In this document: positions 34,938 through 43,728 of the stretch, piece by piece
How positions within the stretch are numbered: position 1 is the stretch's first letter
Layout of the letters: each line of letters starts with the position of its first letter
Assembly (NCBI GenBank): GCA_963821815.1
Contig: CAWGFG010000006.1
Location: forward strand, 1,736,001-1,800,000
Length of the DNA stretch: 64,000 nt
Source: JASGTU01 sp963821815
GTDB taxonomy: Bacteria; Chloroflexota; Anaerolineae; Caldilineales; Caldilineaceae
Direction of reading: 5' to 3'
Translations under genes and position numbers: made by a program
Notes under the pieces: model-generated
Told to the model about the DNA's origin: nothing
Databases searched by the model: none
The model's input: only the letters and a program-made list of their open reading frames with translations

Positions 34938-35195
34938 TAAAAAAACCTCGCCCCCATTTGGGACGAAGTCACACTTCGCGGTTCCACCCAATTTATCGGC
35001 TCCTACTGAGCCGACCACTCTTGGAGCTTATAACGCAGCCAACCGGAGCGGCATACTGGACGTGGCCTGCAGTTAATCCGCGTCGTTCAGCCGTCTGCTA
35101 CCAGGCGGTTCGCTTAGCATGTCCTGCGGCGACTTCCAGCCAATGGCCTCCGCTCTCTGTAAGAACACGTCCTCTACAGCTTGTCCTGGTCAACG
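34938..35195 (-). ncRNA. T-box riboswitch, probably threonine-specific
   Basis: Minus strand. Stem I base ACCAGG (near 35190) pairs with CCTGGT (35105-35100); the specifier loop just before it reads GCGAACCG, with ACC (Thr) at 35109-35107. The T-box core TGGGTGGAACCGCG is at 34990-34977; the competing terminator is CTTCGTCCC/GGGGCGAGG followed by seven T (34945-34939). TTGGG of the core can pair with CCCAA to form the antiterminator. It senses uncharged tRNA and precedes the broken peptidase gene and thrS. The specifier could also be read CCG (Pro). Confidence 0.88.
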
Positions 35196-35238
35196 CAATG
35201 CCCTGACACTTTGAAGGCGTCTGAGCAATTCTGTTTAG

Positions 35239-35313
<75 letters not shown>

Positions 35314-35323
35314 GAGCCAAAAT

Positions 35324-35352
35324 AGAATACCATATCCCGTATGCGGAATCAA
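35324..35352 (-). promoter_or_regulatory. promoter of tRNA-Val(GAC)
   Basis: Minus strand TTGATT (35352-35347), 17-bp spacer, TATTCT (35329-35324). It may also drive the T-box and the genes behind it, as no separate promoter is clear there. Confidence 0.65.
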
Positions 35353-35384
35353 ATGTCGCGTGATGGATATACCATGCAACAGGC

Positions 35385-36059
35385 TCAATTCGGGAACATG
35401 TATCCCGTCGAACCGTATCCCATTTGTTCAATGTCCTTCTGCGTATCCATCATATGTCCCAGAATCTGTGTCTCAACCGACAGCAGGTACTGTTGGCGCA
35501 AAAGAAGATCGGGCACGCTGGCGATCTCCAACAATCGCTGTTTTTCCTCGTTATTAACCTGCAGCGCAATTGCCACCATGACCACAAGCATCTTCGGGTT
35601 GTCCGGTAGCTGATCCAGCCGAAGCTTGGTATTGCTCGCGCTGCTGAGCAGTTCGATATAGCGAACGACCAAAGGACGCACCTTATGCGCCATTTCTACG
35701 GCAGCTTGCGTACTGGCATTTGTAAAGGGAAAAGGCGTAGTCTTCGCAGTCATATACCGCTTGGTTGAATCGAACTCGCGTATGCGAAACCTGTTTGTAC
35801 CCACGATTGTAATGTCCATGTGGCCATTCTCATATCGCTCTACTCGAGCGATGCGAGCAGCCGTGCCGATCTCGTAGGGTGTCGCCAGCGAACCGCCGAC
35901 CTCCTTACCCTCTTTGATGAGCACGACTCCGAAACGACTGCTCTCGTCCAGACAGGTGTTGACCATTTCAACGTAGCGCGGCTCGAAAATATGAAGAGGC
36001 ATGACCATGCCGGGGAACAGTACTGTATCCAGGGGAAATAAGGGCATTTCCTCGCTCAT
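35385..36059 (-). CDS. LON substrate-binding domain protein
   Basis: A 224-residue stand-alone LON N-terminal domain, without AAA ATPase or protease. Signature 'MPLFPLDTVLFPGMVMPLHI' then 'FEPRYVEMV' at the start, 'RFGVVLIKEG', 'IGTAARIARVERYENGHMDI' and a helical C-terminal half. Such proteins resemble cereblon/LonRF substrate-binding domains; bacterial function is not established. Start taken at ATG 36059 (MSEEMPLFPL), with GAGGA just upstream, rather than 12 codons earlier at 36095. Lies 70 bp upstream of tRNA-Val. Confidence 0.88.
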   Translation of the reverse strand: MSEEMPLFPLDTVLFPGMVMPLHIFEPRYVEMVNTCLDESSRFGVVLIKEGKEVGGSLATPYEIGTAARIARVERYENGHMDITIVGTNRFRIREFDSTKRYMTAKTTPFPFTNASTQAAVEMAHKVRPLVVRYIELLSSASNTKLRLDQLPDNPKMLVVMVAIALQVNNEEKQRLLEIASVPDLLLRQQYLLSVETQILGHMMDTQKDIEQMGYGSTGYMFPN

Positions 36060-36161
36060 ACGTCCTCGATCACGCCATTGCATGCTCTGTAACATTGCGC
36101 TGCCGACCCACCTTTCGATCCTTGGATACCCGCTGCCGGTGTACCCTCTGTAGCAACAAAA

Positions 36162-37259
36162 TCATGAATCGTTTTCGTCCAGTTCGGTAGCAGACAGCGC
36201 ATCGTCTGTCTTCATCAGCTCGCGCAACACAGTCGTTGCATAGGCGCCTTTGGGCAAAAAGAACGAAAGACGAATGCCTTCATCGACTGATGCAATCTGA
36301 AGATCGTCAATGAGCAGCCGCCCGAGCCGACGGCTCCCGGAAACTCCCTGGCGCTTGAACTCGTCCACTGTCAAGCCTGAACGCGCCAGAATCTCATTTT
36401 CCAGCTCAGCACTTTGTTCTTGAGCGTCACGCATTTTCGGCCCAAACAATGGTGCAGTAAAACTAATCTCACGCGCTTCATAGCGAGACTGCTCAACTTC
36501 GGCGTCCTCCACAACAAATATACCGCCAGTCTCGTATTTCTTGGCGACGTCGCCATCCAAAATAGTATCGAACAGCCCCCGTTCCAGCCGCTCCGCCAGA
36601 TATAGATTGCACAGATAGCTCTGGACGCTGCCTACCAAGAATTTGCGCATCCACTTATCGCGCTTGTGAACGGTCCCCTTTAATATGTCCGTGCCCTGCT
36701 GCACGTTACCGCCCTGATAACCAAAGCGCTGCGGTCCGAAAAAGTTGGGAATGCCGCGTGTTCGAATCAGTTCAACCATACGTTCACATCGAGCTAGACA
36801 TTCGTCGCTTTCACATGTAACGTCGCTGACAACAATCGAAAACTCATTGCCCAGCAAGTGGCCGGTCTTGAGCTTATTGCGATGGAAGGCTGCCCAGTTT
36901 ACCTGCACGTCCAGGCTATCCTCTACCCGCTGGATCGCCTCCTCTGCGTACTCCTCCGGCTGTAATCCGACATGTACGCTAAAGGTCTGTGTCGTCTGCG
37001 CTTGTTTGTCCTTTAGTCCGGCAAAACCCACATCCCTGCGATCTATGTGAAACAGCTTAGCCAAAGATGCCTGCACATCCTTGGTCGTCTGGTTCACCTT
37101 TGTTACGTTTATGTACAGATGTTCGCCTTCGCCGACTGGATCGTAGAGCGGCGCCTCGCGTACCACAAAGTGTTCTGGCTTGGCACGAAGACGCCCTCCG
37201 ATTCCCGGAACGTCGCTAGTAATATAGGGCAAAGAAAGGTCAATGATTTCGGCTTGCAT
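36162..37259 (-). CDS. truD: tRNA pseudouridine(13) synthase TruD
   Basis: A 365-residue pseudouridine synthase that modifies U13 of tRNA-Glu. The catalytic Asp is in 'VGFAGLKDKQAQTTQTFSV' (about residue 80), the TruD signature; 'GIPNFFGPQRFGYQGGN' is the second conserved block, and the TruD insertion domain follows (about 190-320). 'FVVREAPLYDPVGEGEHLY' near the N-terminus is also family-typical. Upstream spacing of 256 bp holds no gene. Confidence 0.96.
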   Translation of the reverse strand: MQAEIIDLSLPYITSDVPGIGGRLRAKPEHFVVREAPLYDPVGEGEHLYINVTKVNQTTKDVQASLAKLFHIDRRDVGFAGLKDKQAQTTQTFSVHVGLQPEEYAEEAIQRVEDSLDVQVNWAAFHRNKLKTGHLLGNEFSIVVSDVTCESDECLARCERMVELIRTRGIPNFFGPQRFGYQGGNVQQGTDILKGTVHKRDKWMRKFLVGSVQSYLCNLYLAERLERGLFDTILDGDVAKKYETGGIFVVEDAEVEQSRYEAREISFTAPLFGPKMRDAQEQSAELENEILARSGLTVDEFKRQGVSGSRRLGRLLIDDLQIASVDEGIRLSFFLPKGAYATTVLRELMKTDDALSATELDENDS

Positions 37260-37515
37260 ATCTGTGTACAGTCTAGCATTACCGATGGGTATAGGAAGGA
37301 AGATGGGTTCCAGTTTACCAGACGTAAGCTGGCGAATTGAAAGAGCGGGGGTTCAATTCTAGAATAGATGGTAGTTCCGTACGCTCTACAATATGGGTCA
37401 GTGTGCGGGGCACTGATCAGTAGAAGTACAATGGCTGCGGACGCGAACAATTGACTGCGACAGCAATCCAGTCAGCTAATCGTTCATAATTGAACGCGAT
37501 GCCGCAGGGGTGACA

Positions 37516-38229
37516 CTATCGGTGCGACTTTGGAATCGCCCAAGCGGATTCGACGGACGGTGACGTCACAGTAGCCGCACTGCTGTCGTTGAAATAGATC
37601 AGGCTGTAGCAGAAGGAGTTGCCATTCTTGCCGCCATAGCGGAAACCGGCCTCTTCCATATACTGCTTGACGAAGCGATCGGGCAGGTAGGCAGGATCCA
37701 GTAGCTCCTCGCTAACGATGATGCGCGCGCCTATCTTCAATACGCGGCCGATCTCGCTCAACGCCAGGAGCGGGCTTGGTATCTCCCCCAGCGTCGCGAT
37801 CAGAACCGCGATATCGACTGAATCATCATCCAGCGGTAGGTGATACAACCCGCCGTGGTGCAGTTCGACGCGTTCCGCCAAACCTGCTTGCTCTAGCCGT
37901 TGACCTGCTGCGACCAGACACGGATATTGCACATCGACTGCGTGTACAGCCCCTTGAGCTCCGACCATGCGCGCCATAGCCGTGGTGAAGAGTCCTATGC
38001 CGCAGCCTGCGTCCAGTACCGTCATACCCGGTTGCACGCCATATAGACCGATGGTCTCATCGGGATCACGATACTTGCGCCTTAGCGGGTTGTCCAACCA
38101 TGAAGCGAACTGGTGCGGCATAGGGTGCGGGTCCATTCGCCACCCCGTGCGCACCATGGACTCGGTCGCAGCTGCAAAGCCGAGCCCCATTGTTGCGGCA
38201 TAACCGGCGGTGTTTAGTAACTTGCGCAT
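37516..38229 (-). CDS. class I SAM-dependent methyltransferase
   Basis: A 237-residue methyltransferase. Motif I 'MTVLDAGCGIGLFTTAMARM' (about residues 69-88), acidic motif II 'VHAVDVQYPC', and 'DDSVDIAVLIATLGEIPSPL' as motif IV. The first 30 residues contain a mildly hydrophobic segment that may be a membrane-contact helix. Closest by look to ubiquinone/menaquinone-type or phospholipid methyltransferases of the Methyltransf_11 clan; substrate unknown. It lies 75 bp downstream of the ArsA-like gene. Confidence 0.88.
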   Translation of the reverse strand: MRKLLNTAGYAATMGLGFAAATESMVRTGWRMDPHPMPHQFASWLDNPLRRKYRDPDETIGLYGVQPGMTVLDAGCGIGLFTTAMARMVGAQGAVHAVDVQYPCLVAAGQRLEQAGLAERVELHHGGLYHLPLDDDSVDIAVLIATLGEIPSPLLALSEIGRVLKIGARIIVSEELLDPAYLPDRFVKQYMEEAGFRYGGKNGNSFCYSLIYFNDSSAATVTSPSVESAWAIPKSHR

Positions 38230-38304
38230 ATCGAAACCTGCCTGCTGACTGCGTGCATTGCTAGTAGGTTAGCTGCAGAACTGTTGTAATTGGGTTGATG
38301 GGCG

Positions 38305-39519
38305 CTAATCTTCGACTGCCGCTTCCAAAGGTGGCGGGAATCGAACGTTAAGAACACCGTCCGAAAACACCGCATTGCTTGCTTCCCGGTGGGCCAACAC
38401 TGTTGGCAACAGCAGTTCCCGCTTGAAGTTGCCAATGCGAATGAAGAGTTCGTCCCCTCGCTTGGTCAAGTTTACCTTATTCAACTCGACATGTGGTAAC
38501 GGCAGTTTGAGTACGAAATCGTCACCATCCTCCACAATCTCCTGCGCCTGACCAACGAAGAAAATATCCGCCGGATTTCGCTCGCCGAATAGCTCATGAG
38601 CCAAGGAATTTAGTTGTTCCATACCGACCATTTCCGCACCATGCCAGGATGAGCGGAAGATTGGCAGCGGGTAGAAATCGCGTTGAATTTCTGCCAAATA
38701 CCCTGCCTGCAGCTCCTGCAATCCACGAAGGTAGCCATCACTGCTTGGCGCCGATACGGTAACCGAATCATCACCGTTGCTTTCTAGCCCGGGCAAGATG
38801 CGGTTCACCATGACTGCGTCGATGGGGTAGCCGAATAGCGAGAGATAGGTAACTGCCCTCGCTCCCTCTTTGATGACCATCTTCTCAGGATTCAGCACAA
38901 CTCGATAACTAGTGACTGACGGATCAGTCAATACGCCCTGCAGTTCCTGGACGCCGTCGACAAGATTATCCAGCCCGGCAAATGCATCTCGACTGGGCAC
39001 TAGACGTTTCAGTACCATACCAGCCAGACGCAATGTTGTGTCTCCCAGTCCAGTCACGCGGTCCATGTACCACTGAAAGGACTCCGGTACAGTCAACAAC
39101 CGAATTGTTTCACCAGTGGGCGCCGCGTCCACGACCACAGTATCAAATTCGCCAAGTCGCGCCTGCCGGTAGATGTGCAGCAGACTGACCACCTCCTCCA
39201 TGCCTGGGATAATAGCCATTTCTTCCGCCACGGCTTTGCCCATGCCCTGTTTACGCAGCGCATCACCCACGTATTCCTGCAACAACCCCCACTGGTCGCG
39301 AATCTCATCTAGCACGTTTATCTCTTGTGCATATAGGTTGGGCGCTATCTCCGTCGGCTCGCCGGAGAGCGGAATGTCCAGACTGTCCGCCAGACTATGT
39401 GCGATATCTGTGCTCACGACAAGCGTTCGCTGCCCAAGCTGACTGCACCGCAGCGCAGATGCCGCAGCCACGGTTGTCTTGCCGACTCCGCCTTTTCCTA
39501 AATAAAGAATGATGCGCAA
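38305..39519 (-). CDS. ArsA/GET3-family ATPase with C-terminal HSP20-like domain
   Basis: A 404-residue protein. Residues 1-300 are a SIMIBI ATPase: deviant Walker A 'GKGGVGKTTVAAASAL' at 8-23, 'VVDAAPTGETIRLLTVPES' (A-loop / switch), 'VLNPEKMVIKEGARAVTYLS'. Residues about 320-400 form the ArsA_HSP20 alpha-crystallin-like domain ('FVLKLPLPHVELNKVNLTKR', 'DELFIRIGNFKRELLLPTVL'). There is no second ATPase half, and no arsenic genes nearby, so a GET3-like chaperone or targeting role is as likely as metalloid transport. The Cys pair of arsenite-binding ArsA is not seen. Confidence 0.9.
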   Translation of the reverse strand: MRIILYLGKGGVGKTTVAAASALRCSQLGQRTLVVSTDIAHSLADSLDIPLSGEPTEIAPNLYAQEINVLDEIRDQWGLLQEYVGDALRKQGMGKAVAEEMAIIPGMEEVVSLLHIYRQARLGEFDTVVVDAAPTGETIRLLTVPESFQWYMDRVTGLGDTTLRLAGMVLKRLVPSRDAFAGLDNLVDGVQELQGVLTDPSVTSYRVVLNPEKMVIKEGARAVTYLSLFGYPIDAVMVNRILPGLESNGDDSVTVSAPSSDGYLRGLQELQAGYLAEIQRDFYPLPIFRSSWHGAEMVGMEQLNSLAHELFGERNPADIFFVGQAQEIVEDGDDFVLKLPLPHVELNKVNLTKRGDELFIRIGNFKRELLLPTVLAHREASNAVFSDGVLNVRFPPPLEAAVED

Positions 39520-39691
39520 TGTCTAGTTCCTCTTCAACAATAAACTCAATTACTCACTAAGTCGCGTGTTTTGTAAATACTTCGGATCTGGTCGCTCTGA
39601 TAACAGTCTCGACCGAGATGAGTGACGGCTGCCGTATCGATGTCCAACAGCACCTCTACCACGGAAGCACCATGAATAGGTCGGGCTTTAT

Positions 39692-40495
39692 CTATGTCAA
39701 CCGCTTGCGTCGACTGCGTAGCTTCAGGAACAGACCTGCCAGTGCAAGTACAAGCCCGCCAAGCAGATACGCCTTGGCACGGCTAAGACCGTACCAGCCG
39801 CGGATTGACCACCAGAACAAGGGCGTGCGCAGCCAATAGAACCAGCTTAGCGGCCACTGGTGACCAACTTGTAGCACGTAACGTCCCATCTTGTTCTGAG
39901 GGCTCCACACTACGATAAAGCATTGACCGCTAACCAATGTGCGCGTATCAATGACCGGGCCGGGATAATACTGTACACCTGTCAGTCTGTCCTGAATAGG
40001 CGTCACTAGCTCCGTCGGTGGATGTGCTACGACAGCGCTGAAACCTGCCGGCAGTGCAAGCGGCAACTTATGGATATCCGCACTGTAGGGCAGGCTCTGC
40101 GCCACCACCGCAAATGCGGCGCGCACACCGTCGCCCGCCGATAATACTGGCACCTGCGACTGTACTCGTATTCGACCGCCGGCGTGGCAATCTGCGCTGT
40201 AGACATGCACCGCGCCGGGATGGTTGAGACGACCGAACAATAGTCGTTTCAAGCGCAGATTTTCCAGCTCATACCCATTGACCAACTCGTCGCCGACGCC
40301 ATGCGGGAAAGTTGGCAAGCTGCCCGCCCAATCACGTTCTATATGTGAACGCTCATCGTTGCTAGAAACTGTCACTATAGATGAACCCCATACCTTCTGG
40401 TTTGGTGGACACAGGTCCGCACTAAGGTCGAGTAGCCGAACGTCCCATCTCCTGGACTGTACTCCACTGCAGCGATTTGCTGCACGAATATGCAC
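39692..40495 (-). CDS. hypothetical protein with C-terminal membrane anchor
   Basis: A 267-residue protein of no family I recognise. The middle is a beta-rich region ('YYPGPVIDTRTLVSGQCFIV', 'VWSPQNKMGRYVLQVGHQWP'), followed by an aromatic stretch and one membrane helix at about 240-258 ('AYLLGGLVLALAGLFLKL') with a basic tail 'RSRRKRLT'. A C-anchored outside domain would need a signal peptide, which is not present after the chosen GTG start at 40495; the frame stays open further up without a good start, so the true 5' end, possibly with a frameshift, is unresolved. Confidence 0.6.
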   Translation of the reverse strand: MHIRAANRCSGVQSRRWDVRLLDLSADLCPPNQKVWGSSIVTVSSNDERSHIERDWAGSLPTFPHGVGDELVNGYELENLRLKRLLFGRLNHPGAVHVYSADCHAGGRIRVQSQVPVLSAGDGVRAAFAVVAQSLPYSADIHKLPLALPAGFSAVVAHPPTELVTPIQDRLTGVQYYPGPVIDTRTLVSGQCFIVVWSPQNKMGRYVLQVGHQWPLSWFYWLRTPLFWWSIRGWYGLSRAKAYLLGGLVLALAGLFLKLRSRRKRLT

Positions 40496-40643
40496 GATTG
40501 TCGAAGCATAGCACCCGAGTATGCCATCGTCAATTCGACGGTAAATTCTATACTGTGGTTCCCCGAAGCAACACCAACACCCATAAGCGCTCTACGAATT
40601 AGCGGGCGAAATGTTTCACTCACGTAGCGGGGCGTTCCACTCC

Positions 40644-40672
40644 TTGACCCCCTAAACGAGTTCGGATACGAT
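40644..40672 (+). promoter_or_regulatory. promoter upstream of the glycosyltransferase gene
   Basis: TTGACC (40644-40649), 17-bp spacer, TACGAT (40667-40672), 41 bp before the start codon. Confidence 0.65.
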
Positions 40673-40713
40673 AGCTGCACACACGGCTTTCATCCCGCAC
40701 AGAGAATAGATTC

Positions 40714-41736
40714 ATGCCAGAGAACGACAGTCGCAGGCCCGCATTCTCAATCGTGGTACCTATCTGGAATGAACAGGACGTCATTCCAGAAATGTACCGT
40801 CGAGTCTCCAGCATTATGGACACAACGAGCGAACACTGGGAATTGCTCTGCGTCAATGACGGCAGCACGGACAACTCGCTATCAATGCTGCTGCAATTGC
40901 GTGAGGAGGACCCGCGTGTGCGTGTGATTGATTTTAGCCGCAACTTTGGACATCAAGTTGCCATCACTGCCGGCAGCGATTTCGCCGACGGCGATGCGGT
41001 GGTCATCATGGATGCTGATCTGCAGGACCCGCCAGAGACCATTCTCAAGCTCATCGAAAAGTGGCGTGAGGGCTATGAGGTGGTCTACGCCGTTCGCACG
41101 GAACGTCAGGGAGAATCCCGGTTCAAGTTGTGGACGGCAAGCGTCTTTTATCGACTGTTACAGAGCATCACGGATGTGCACATCCCGCTAGACACCGGCG
41201 ATTTTCGCCTCATGGATAGGCGCGTCGTCGCGGCGATGCGACGCTTGCGCGAGAAGCACCGTTTCATGCGCGGCCTGAGTAGCTGGGTTGGCTTCAAACA
41301 GATCGGCGTGGAATACGAGCGCTCCGAACGCTACGCCGGCGAAACGAAGTACCCGCTGAGAAAGATGTTGCGGTTGGCCATGAACGCGATCACAAGCTTC
41401 AGCTACATTCCACTGCAAATGGCCACTTATGTCGGCTTCACGCTAGCCGGGTTAAGCCTCATCGCCATCATCGCGACCATCATTCTGCGACTTTCCGGCA
41501 GCAACTTCTTCCTGGGTCAAGCTACAACGCTGGTGAGCGTACTCTTCCTGGGCGGCGTACAGCTTATCTTCCTCGGCATCCTCGGCGAGTACCTGGGACG
41601 CATCTATGACGAGGTTAAGGACCGACCACTGTACATTGTCTCACATGCCTACGGCTTTGTTGACACCGTGGGCTCGACAGAACACGCTGACAGCGTACCT
41701 TCCGAACCAGACGTCTACGACGAGCGCGACGCTTAG
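40714..41736 (+). CDS. family 2 glycosyltransferase, polyprenyl-phosphate sugar synthase type
   Basis: A 340-residue GT2 enzyme. The GT-A core has 'FSIVVPIWNEQDVIPEMYRR', 'LLCVNDGSTDNSL', the metal-binding 'MDADLQDPPETI' and acceptor-site 'DTGDFRLMDRRVVAAM' plus 'RSERYAGETKYPL'. Two C-terminal membrane helices (about 232-255 and 268-292) match the DPM1/GtrB/ArnC type, which loads a sugar onto undecaprenyl or dolichyl phosphate for envelope glycans. No downstream translocase gene is adjacent. Confidence 0.92.
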   Translation: MPENDSRRPAFSIVVPIWNEQDVIPEMYRRVSSIMDTTSEHWELLCVNDGSTDNSLSMLLQLREEDPRVRVIDFSRNFGHQVAITAGSDFADGDAVVIMDADLQDPPETILKLIEKWREGYEVVYAVRTERQGESRFKLWTASVFYRLLQSITDVHIPLDTGDFRLMDRRVVAAMRRLREKHRFMRGLSSWVGFKQIGVEYERSERYAGETKYPLRKMLRLAMNAITSFSYIPLQMATYVGFTLAGLSLIAIIATIILRLSGSNFFLGQATTLVSVLFLGGVQLIFLGILGEYLGRIYDEVKDRPLYIVSHAYGFVDTVGSTEHADSVPSEPDVYDERDA

Positions 41737-41826
41737 TACCAAACACCTCTGCCATAGATTGATAAGCCTCCTCTCGCCTGACGTGCAGCCTGCAGTTTCG
41801 CGGCCATTATTCAGACATCGAAAAAC

Positions 41827-41855
41827 TTGGAGATGCAACCTGAGAATGCTAAAGT
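41827..41855 (+). promoter_or_regulatory. promoter of the GNAT gene, possibly leaderless
   Basis: TTGGAG (41827-41832), 17-bp spacer, TAAAGT (41850-41855), ending only six bases before the ATG. Confidence 0.5.
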
Positions 41856-41861
41856 TTTGGT

Positions 41862-42434
41862 ATGCCAGAACTGACCAAAATCACGATCTACCACCTACAG
41901 ATGACCGATCCTGAACAGTTCAAACCTGCACAGCGTTCGGTTGCGGATTTTGCGGTCCGGCGAGCCGAAATCACGCTTCCGGCGCTCAACCGTTTTCTAT
42001 ACGCTTCAGTTGGAGCGAAGTGGCTCTGGTATGAACGACTGAGCTGGTCATACGAGCAGTGGGTAACGTATCTGGATCGGCCTGAACATGAGACCTGGAT
42101 CGGTTATGTGCGCGGCACACCGGCTGGCTACTTTGAGCTAGAGCATCAGGCGAACGGGAGTGTGGAAATCGTCTATTTCGGCCTGCTGCCTGAGTTCATC
42201 GGGCAAGGGATTGGCGGACAACTACTGTCGGCTGCGATTCAACGAGGTTGGACCAGCGGTGCACAGCGTGTCTGGGTACACACCTGCACGCTAGACCATG
42301 AGCACGCGATCAACAATTACAAATCGCGTGGTTTCAGCGTCTTCAAGATCGAGGAGAAAGAGGTGAAACTGCCGAACCGCCCAGAGATGGGAGTCTTCGA
42401 TCCGGCAGCGCCACTTGCAAGACCTGTGGCTTGA
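41862..42434 (+). CDS. GNAT-family N-acetyltransferase
   Basis: A 190-residue GNAT protein. The acetyl-CoA-binding motif A is 'IVYFGLLPEFIGQGIGGQLL' (Q-x-x-G-x-G/A around residues 105-125), motif B 'RVWVHTCTLDHEHAINNYKS' and the terminal 'RGFSVFKIEEKE'. An N-terminal extension with aromatic residues ('ASVGAKWLWYERLSWSYEQW') is characteristic of a GNAT subfamily acting on unknown small molecules. No ribosome binding site is evident and a promoter ends six bases before the ATG. Confidence 0.88.
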   Translation: MPELTKITIYHLQMTDPEQFKPAQRSVADFAVRRAEITLPALNRFLYASVGAKWLWYERLSWSYEQWVTYLDRPEHETWIGYVRGTPAGYFELEHQANGSVEIVYFGLLPEFIGQGIGGQLLSAAIQRGWTSGAQRVWVHTCTLDHEHAINNYKSRGFSVFKIEEKEVKLPNRPEMGVFDPAAPLARPVA

Positions 42435-42697
42435 GCGGACAAAATGCGTGGTACTTGCGTGCAATACCTAAAGCTTAGCCGCCGGTGAGCTTCCACGAAC
42501 GAACGATATAACTCATGAGTTACCAAATTAGCAACAAAATCCATGACCGAATAGTCCAGCATAATTAACGTTTAGCGTTTCAAATCGCCCATCATTCCAC
42601 GATACTGCACTCGCGTGACTGGCGCTGCCAGTGAATTAGTTGAAAATTCTCGATTGCAGCTTGTAAAAAGAGATCGGCTAGAGACAAGGAAAGAATC

Positions 42698-43411
42698 ATT
42701 AAGACAGCCTCAGGATTAGAATACACGGAACACGAAGTCGGCCATGGCAAGCGTCCGCAACCAGGTGATGTCGTCTCCGTGCACTACCGCGGCATGCTGC
42801 CCAATGGCGCCGAATTTGATAATTCACACAAACGCGGGGAGCCTATTCGCTTTCCGCTAGGCGTTGGCTCAGTAATCGCCGGCTGGGACGAGGGCATCGC
42901 ACTGATGGCCGAAGGCGGCAAGGCAACGCTGACCATACCACCGGAACTGGGTTACGGCGCGGCAGGAGCAAGCGGTGTCATTCCACCCAACGCCACACTC
43001 ATCTTCGAGGTTGAGCTGGTTGAAGTGCTTGAAGGCTCACCGGCGGCTCCGAAAGTGGTATCTGAGGATGCCTATCAGAACGCGGCGGAGGGACTGAAAT
43101 ACTACGACTATGTGGTCGGCGAAGGTCCAACACCAAAGACCGGTCAAACCGTCGTCGTTCACTACACCGGATGGCTGGAAAACGGAACCAAATTCGACAG
43201 TTCGGTGGATCGCGCAGAGCCATTCAGCTTCGCCGTCGGTGTCGGACAGGTGATTCGTGGATGGGACATCGGCGTTTCAACCATGCAGGTAGGCGGTAAA
43301 CGCCAACTCGTGATTCCGTCCGAAATGGGCTATGGCGCTCGTGGCGCCGGCGGCGTCATACCGCCCAATGCAACACTCATCTTTGAGGTGAAATTGCTGG
43401 ACATTCAGTAG
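42698..43411 (+). CDS. tandem FKBP-type peptidyl-prolyl isomerase
   Basis: Two complete FKBP domains (about residues 10-108 and 132-237) each with 'VVSVHYRG/VVVHYTG', 'FDNSH/FDSSVDR', 'VIAGWDEGIALM/VIRGWDIGVSTM' and 'GVIPPNATLIFEVEL'. FKBPs speed proline cis-trans isomerisation during folding. No signal peptide. Homology runs upstream of the only GTG (42779) to 'TASGLEYTEHEVGHGKRPQP', but between the preceding in-frame stop and that segment there is no ATG, GTG or TTG; ATT at 42698 (or ATC 42695) lies after AAGGA at a normal spacing. Total 237 residues from ATT. Followed by a long hairpin. Confidence 0.92.
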   Translation: MKTASGLEYTEHEVGHGKRPQPGDVVSVHYRGMLPNGAEFDNSHKRGEPIRFPLGVGSVIAGWDEGIALMAEGGKATLTIPPELGYGAAGASGVIPPNATLIFEVELVEVLEGSPAAPKVVSEDAYQNAAEGLKYYDYVVGEGPTPKTGQTVVVHYTGWLENGTKFDSSVDRAEPFSFAVGVGQVIRGWDIGVSTMQVGGKRQLVIPSEMGYGARGAGGVIPPNATLIFEVKLLDIQ

Positions 43412-43422
43412 GTATATACTCA

Positions 43423-43492
43423 GGAAAGCAACGTTTCTTCCAGCAAGACCAAGGGTCCTTAGGTGAAGTGCATGCATGGCTCGTTGCTTTCC
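43423..43492 (+). other. 70-nt hairpin downstream of the FKBP gene
   Basis: GGAAAGCAACG (43423-43433) and CGTTGCTTTCC (43482-43492) pair perfectly over 11 bp, with inner pairing CTTC/GAAG and CCAAGG/CCTTAGG. No T run follows, so it is either a long terminator/stability stem or a small structured RNA. Confidence 0.55.
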
Positions 43493-43728
43493 GCTACTAT
43501 TCACATTTCAAGCACTCCGTACTCGCGTGATCAATTTCTATTACGAATTTGCGATAGTGAATTAGCTGCCTGTGCACTGTCAATAATTGTTTTAGTCAGC
43601 AGCGATAGTCGGTAATAAGTCTACCACGAGCAACCTACCACAGCCTGTCTTGAGGGTTTATCCGCCTAGTTGCACAAGGCAGCAGAGCTAGAAATTGAGT
43701 CCCATCAATGGCTTTCAGGAGTATCCAG

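Noticed and set aside
35107..35109. Valine T-box because tRNA-Val is next to it
   Set aside because: The visible specifier region reads ACC (or CCG), and thrS is the synthetase gene in the same direction.
40375..40680. Minus-strand frame upstream of the C-anchored hypothetical protein
   Set aside because: Considered as a frameshifted 5' end of that gene, but no recognisable signal peptide or homology joins the two.
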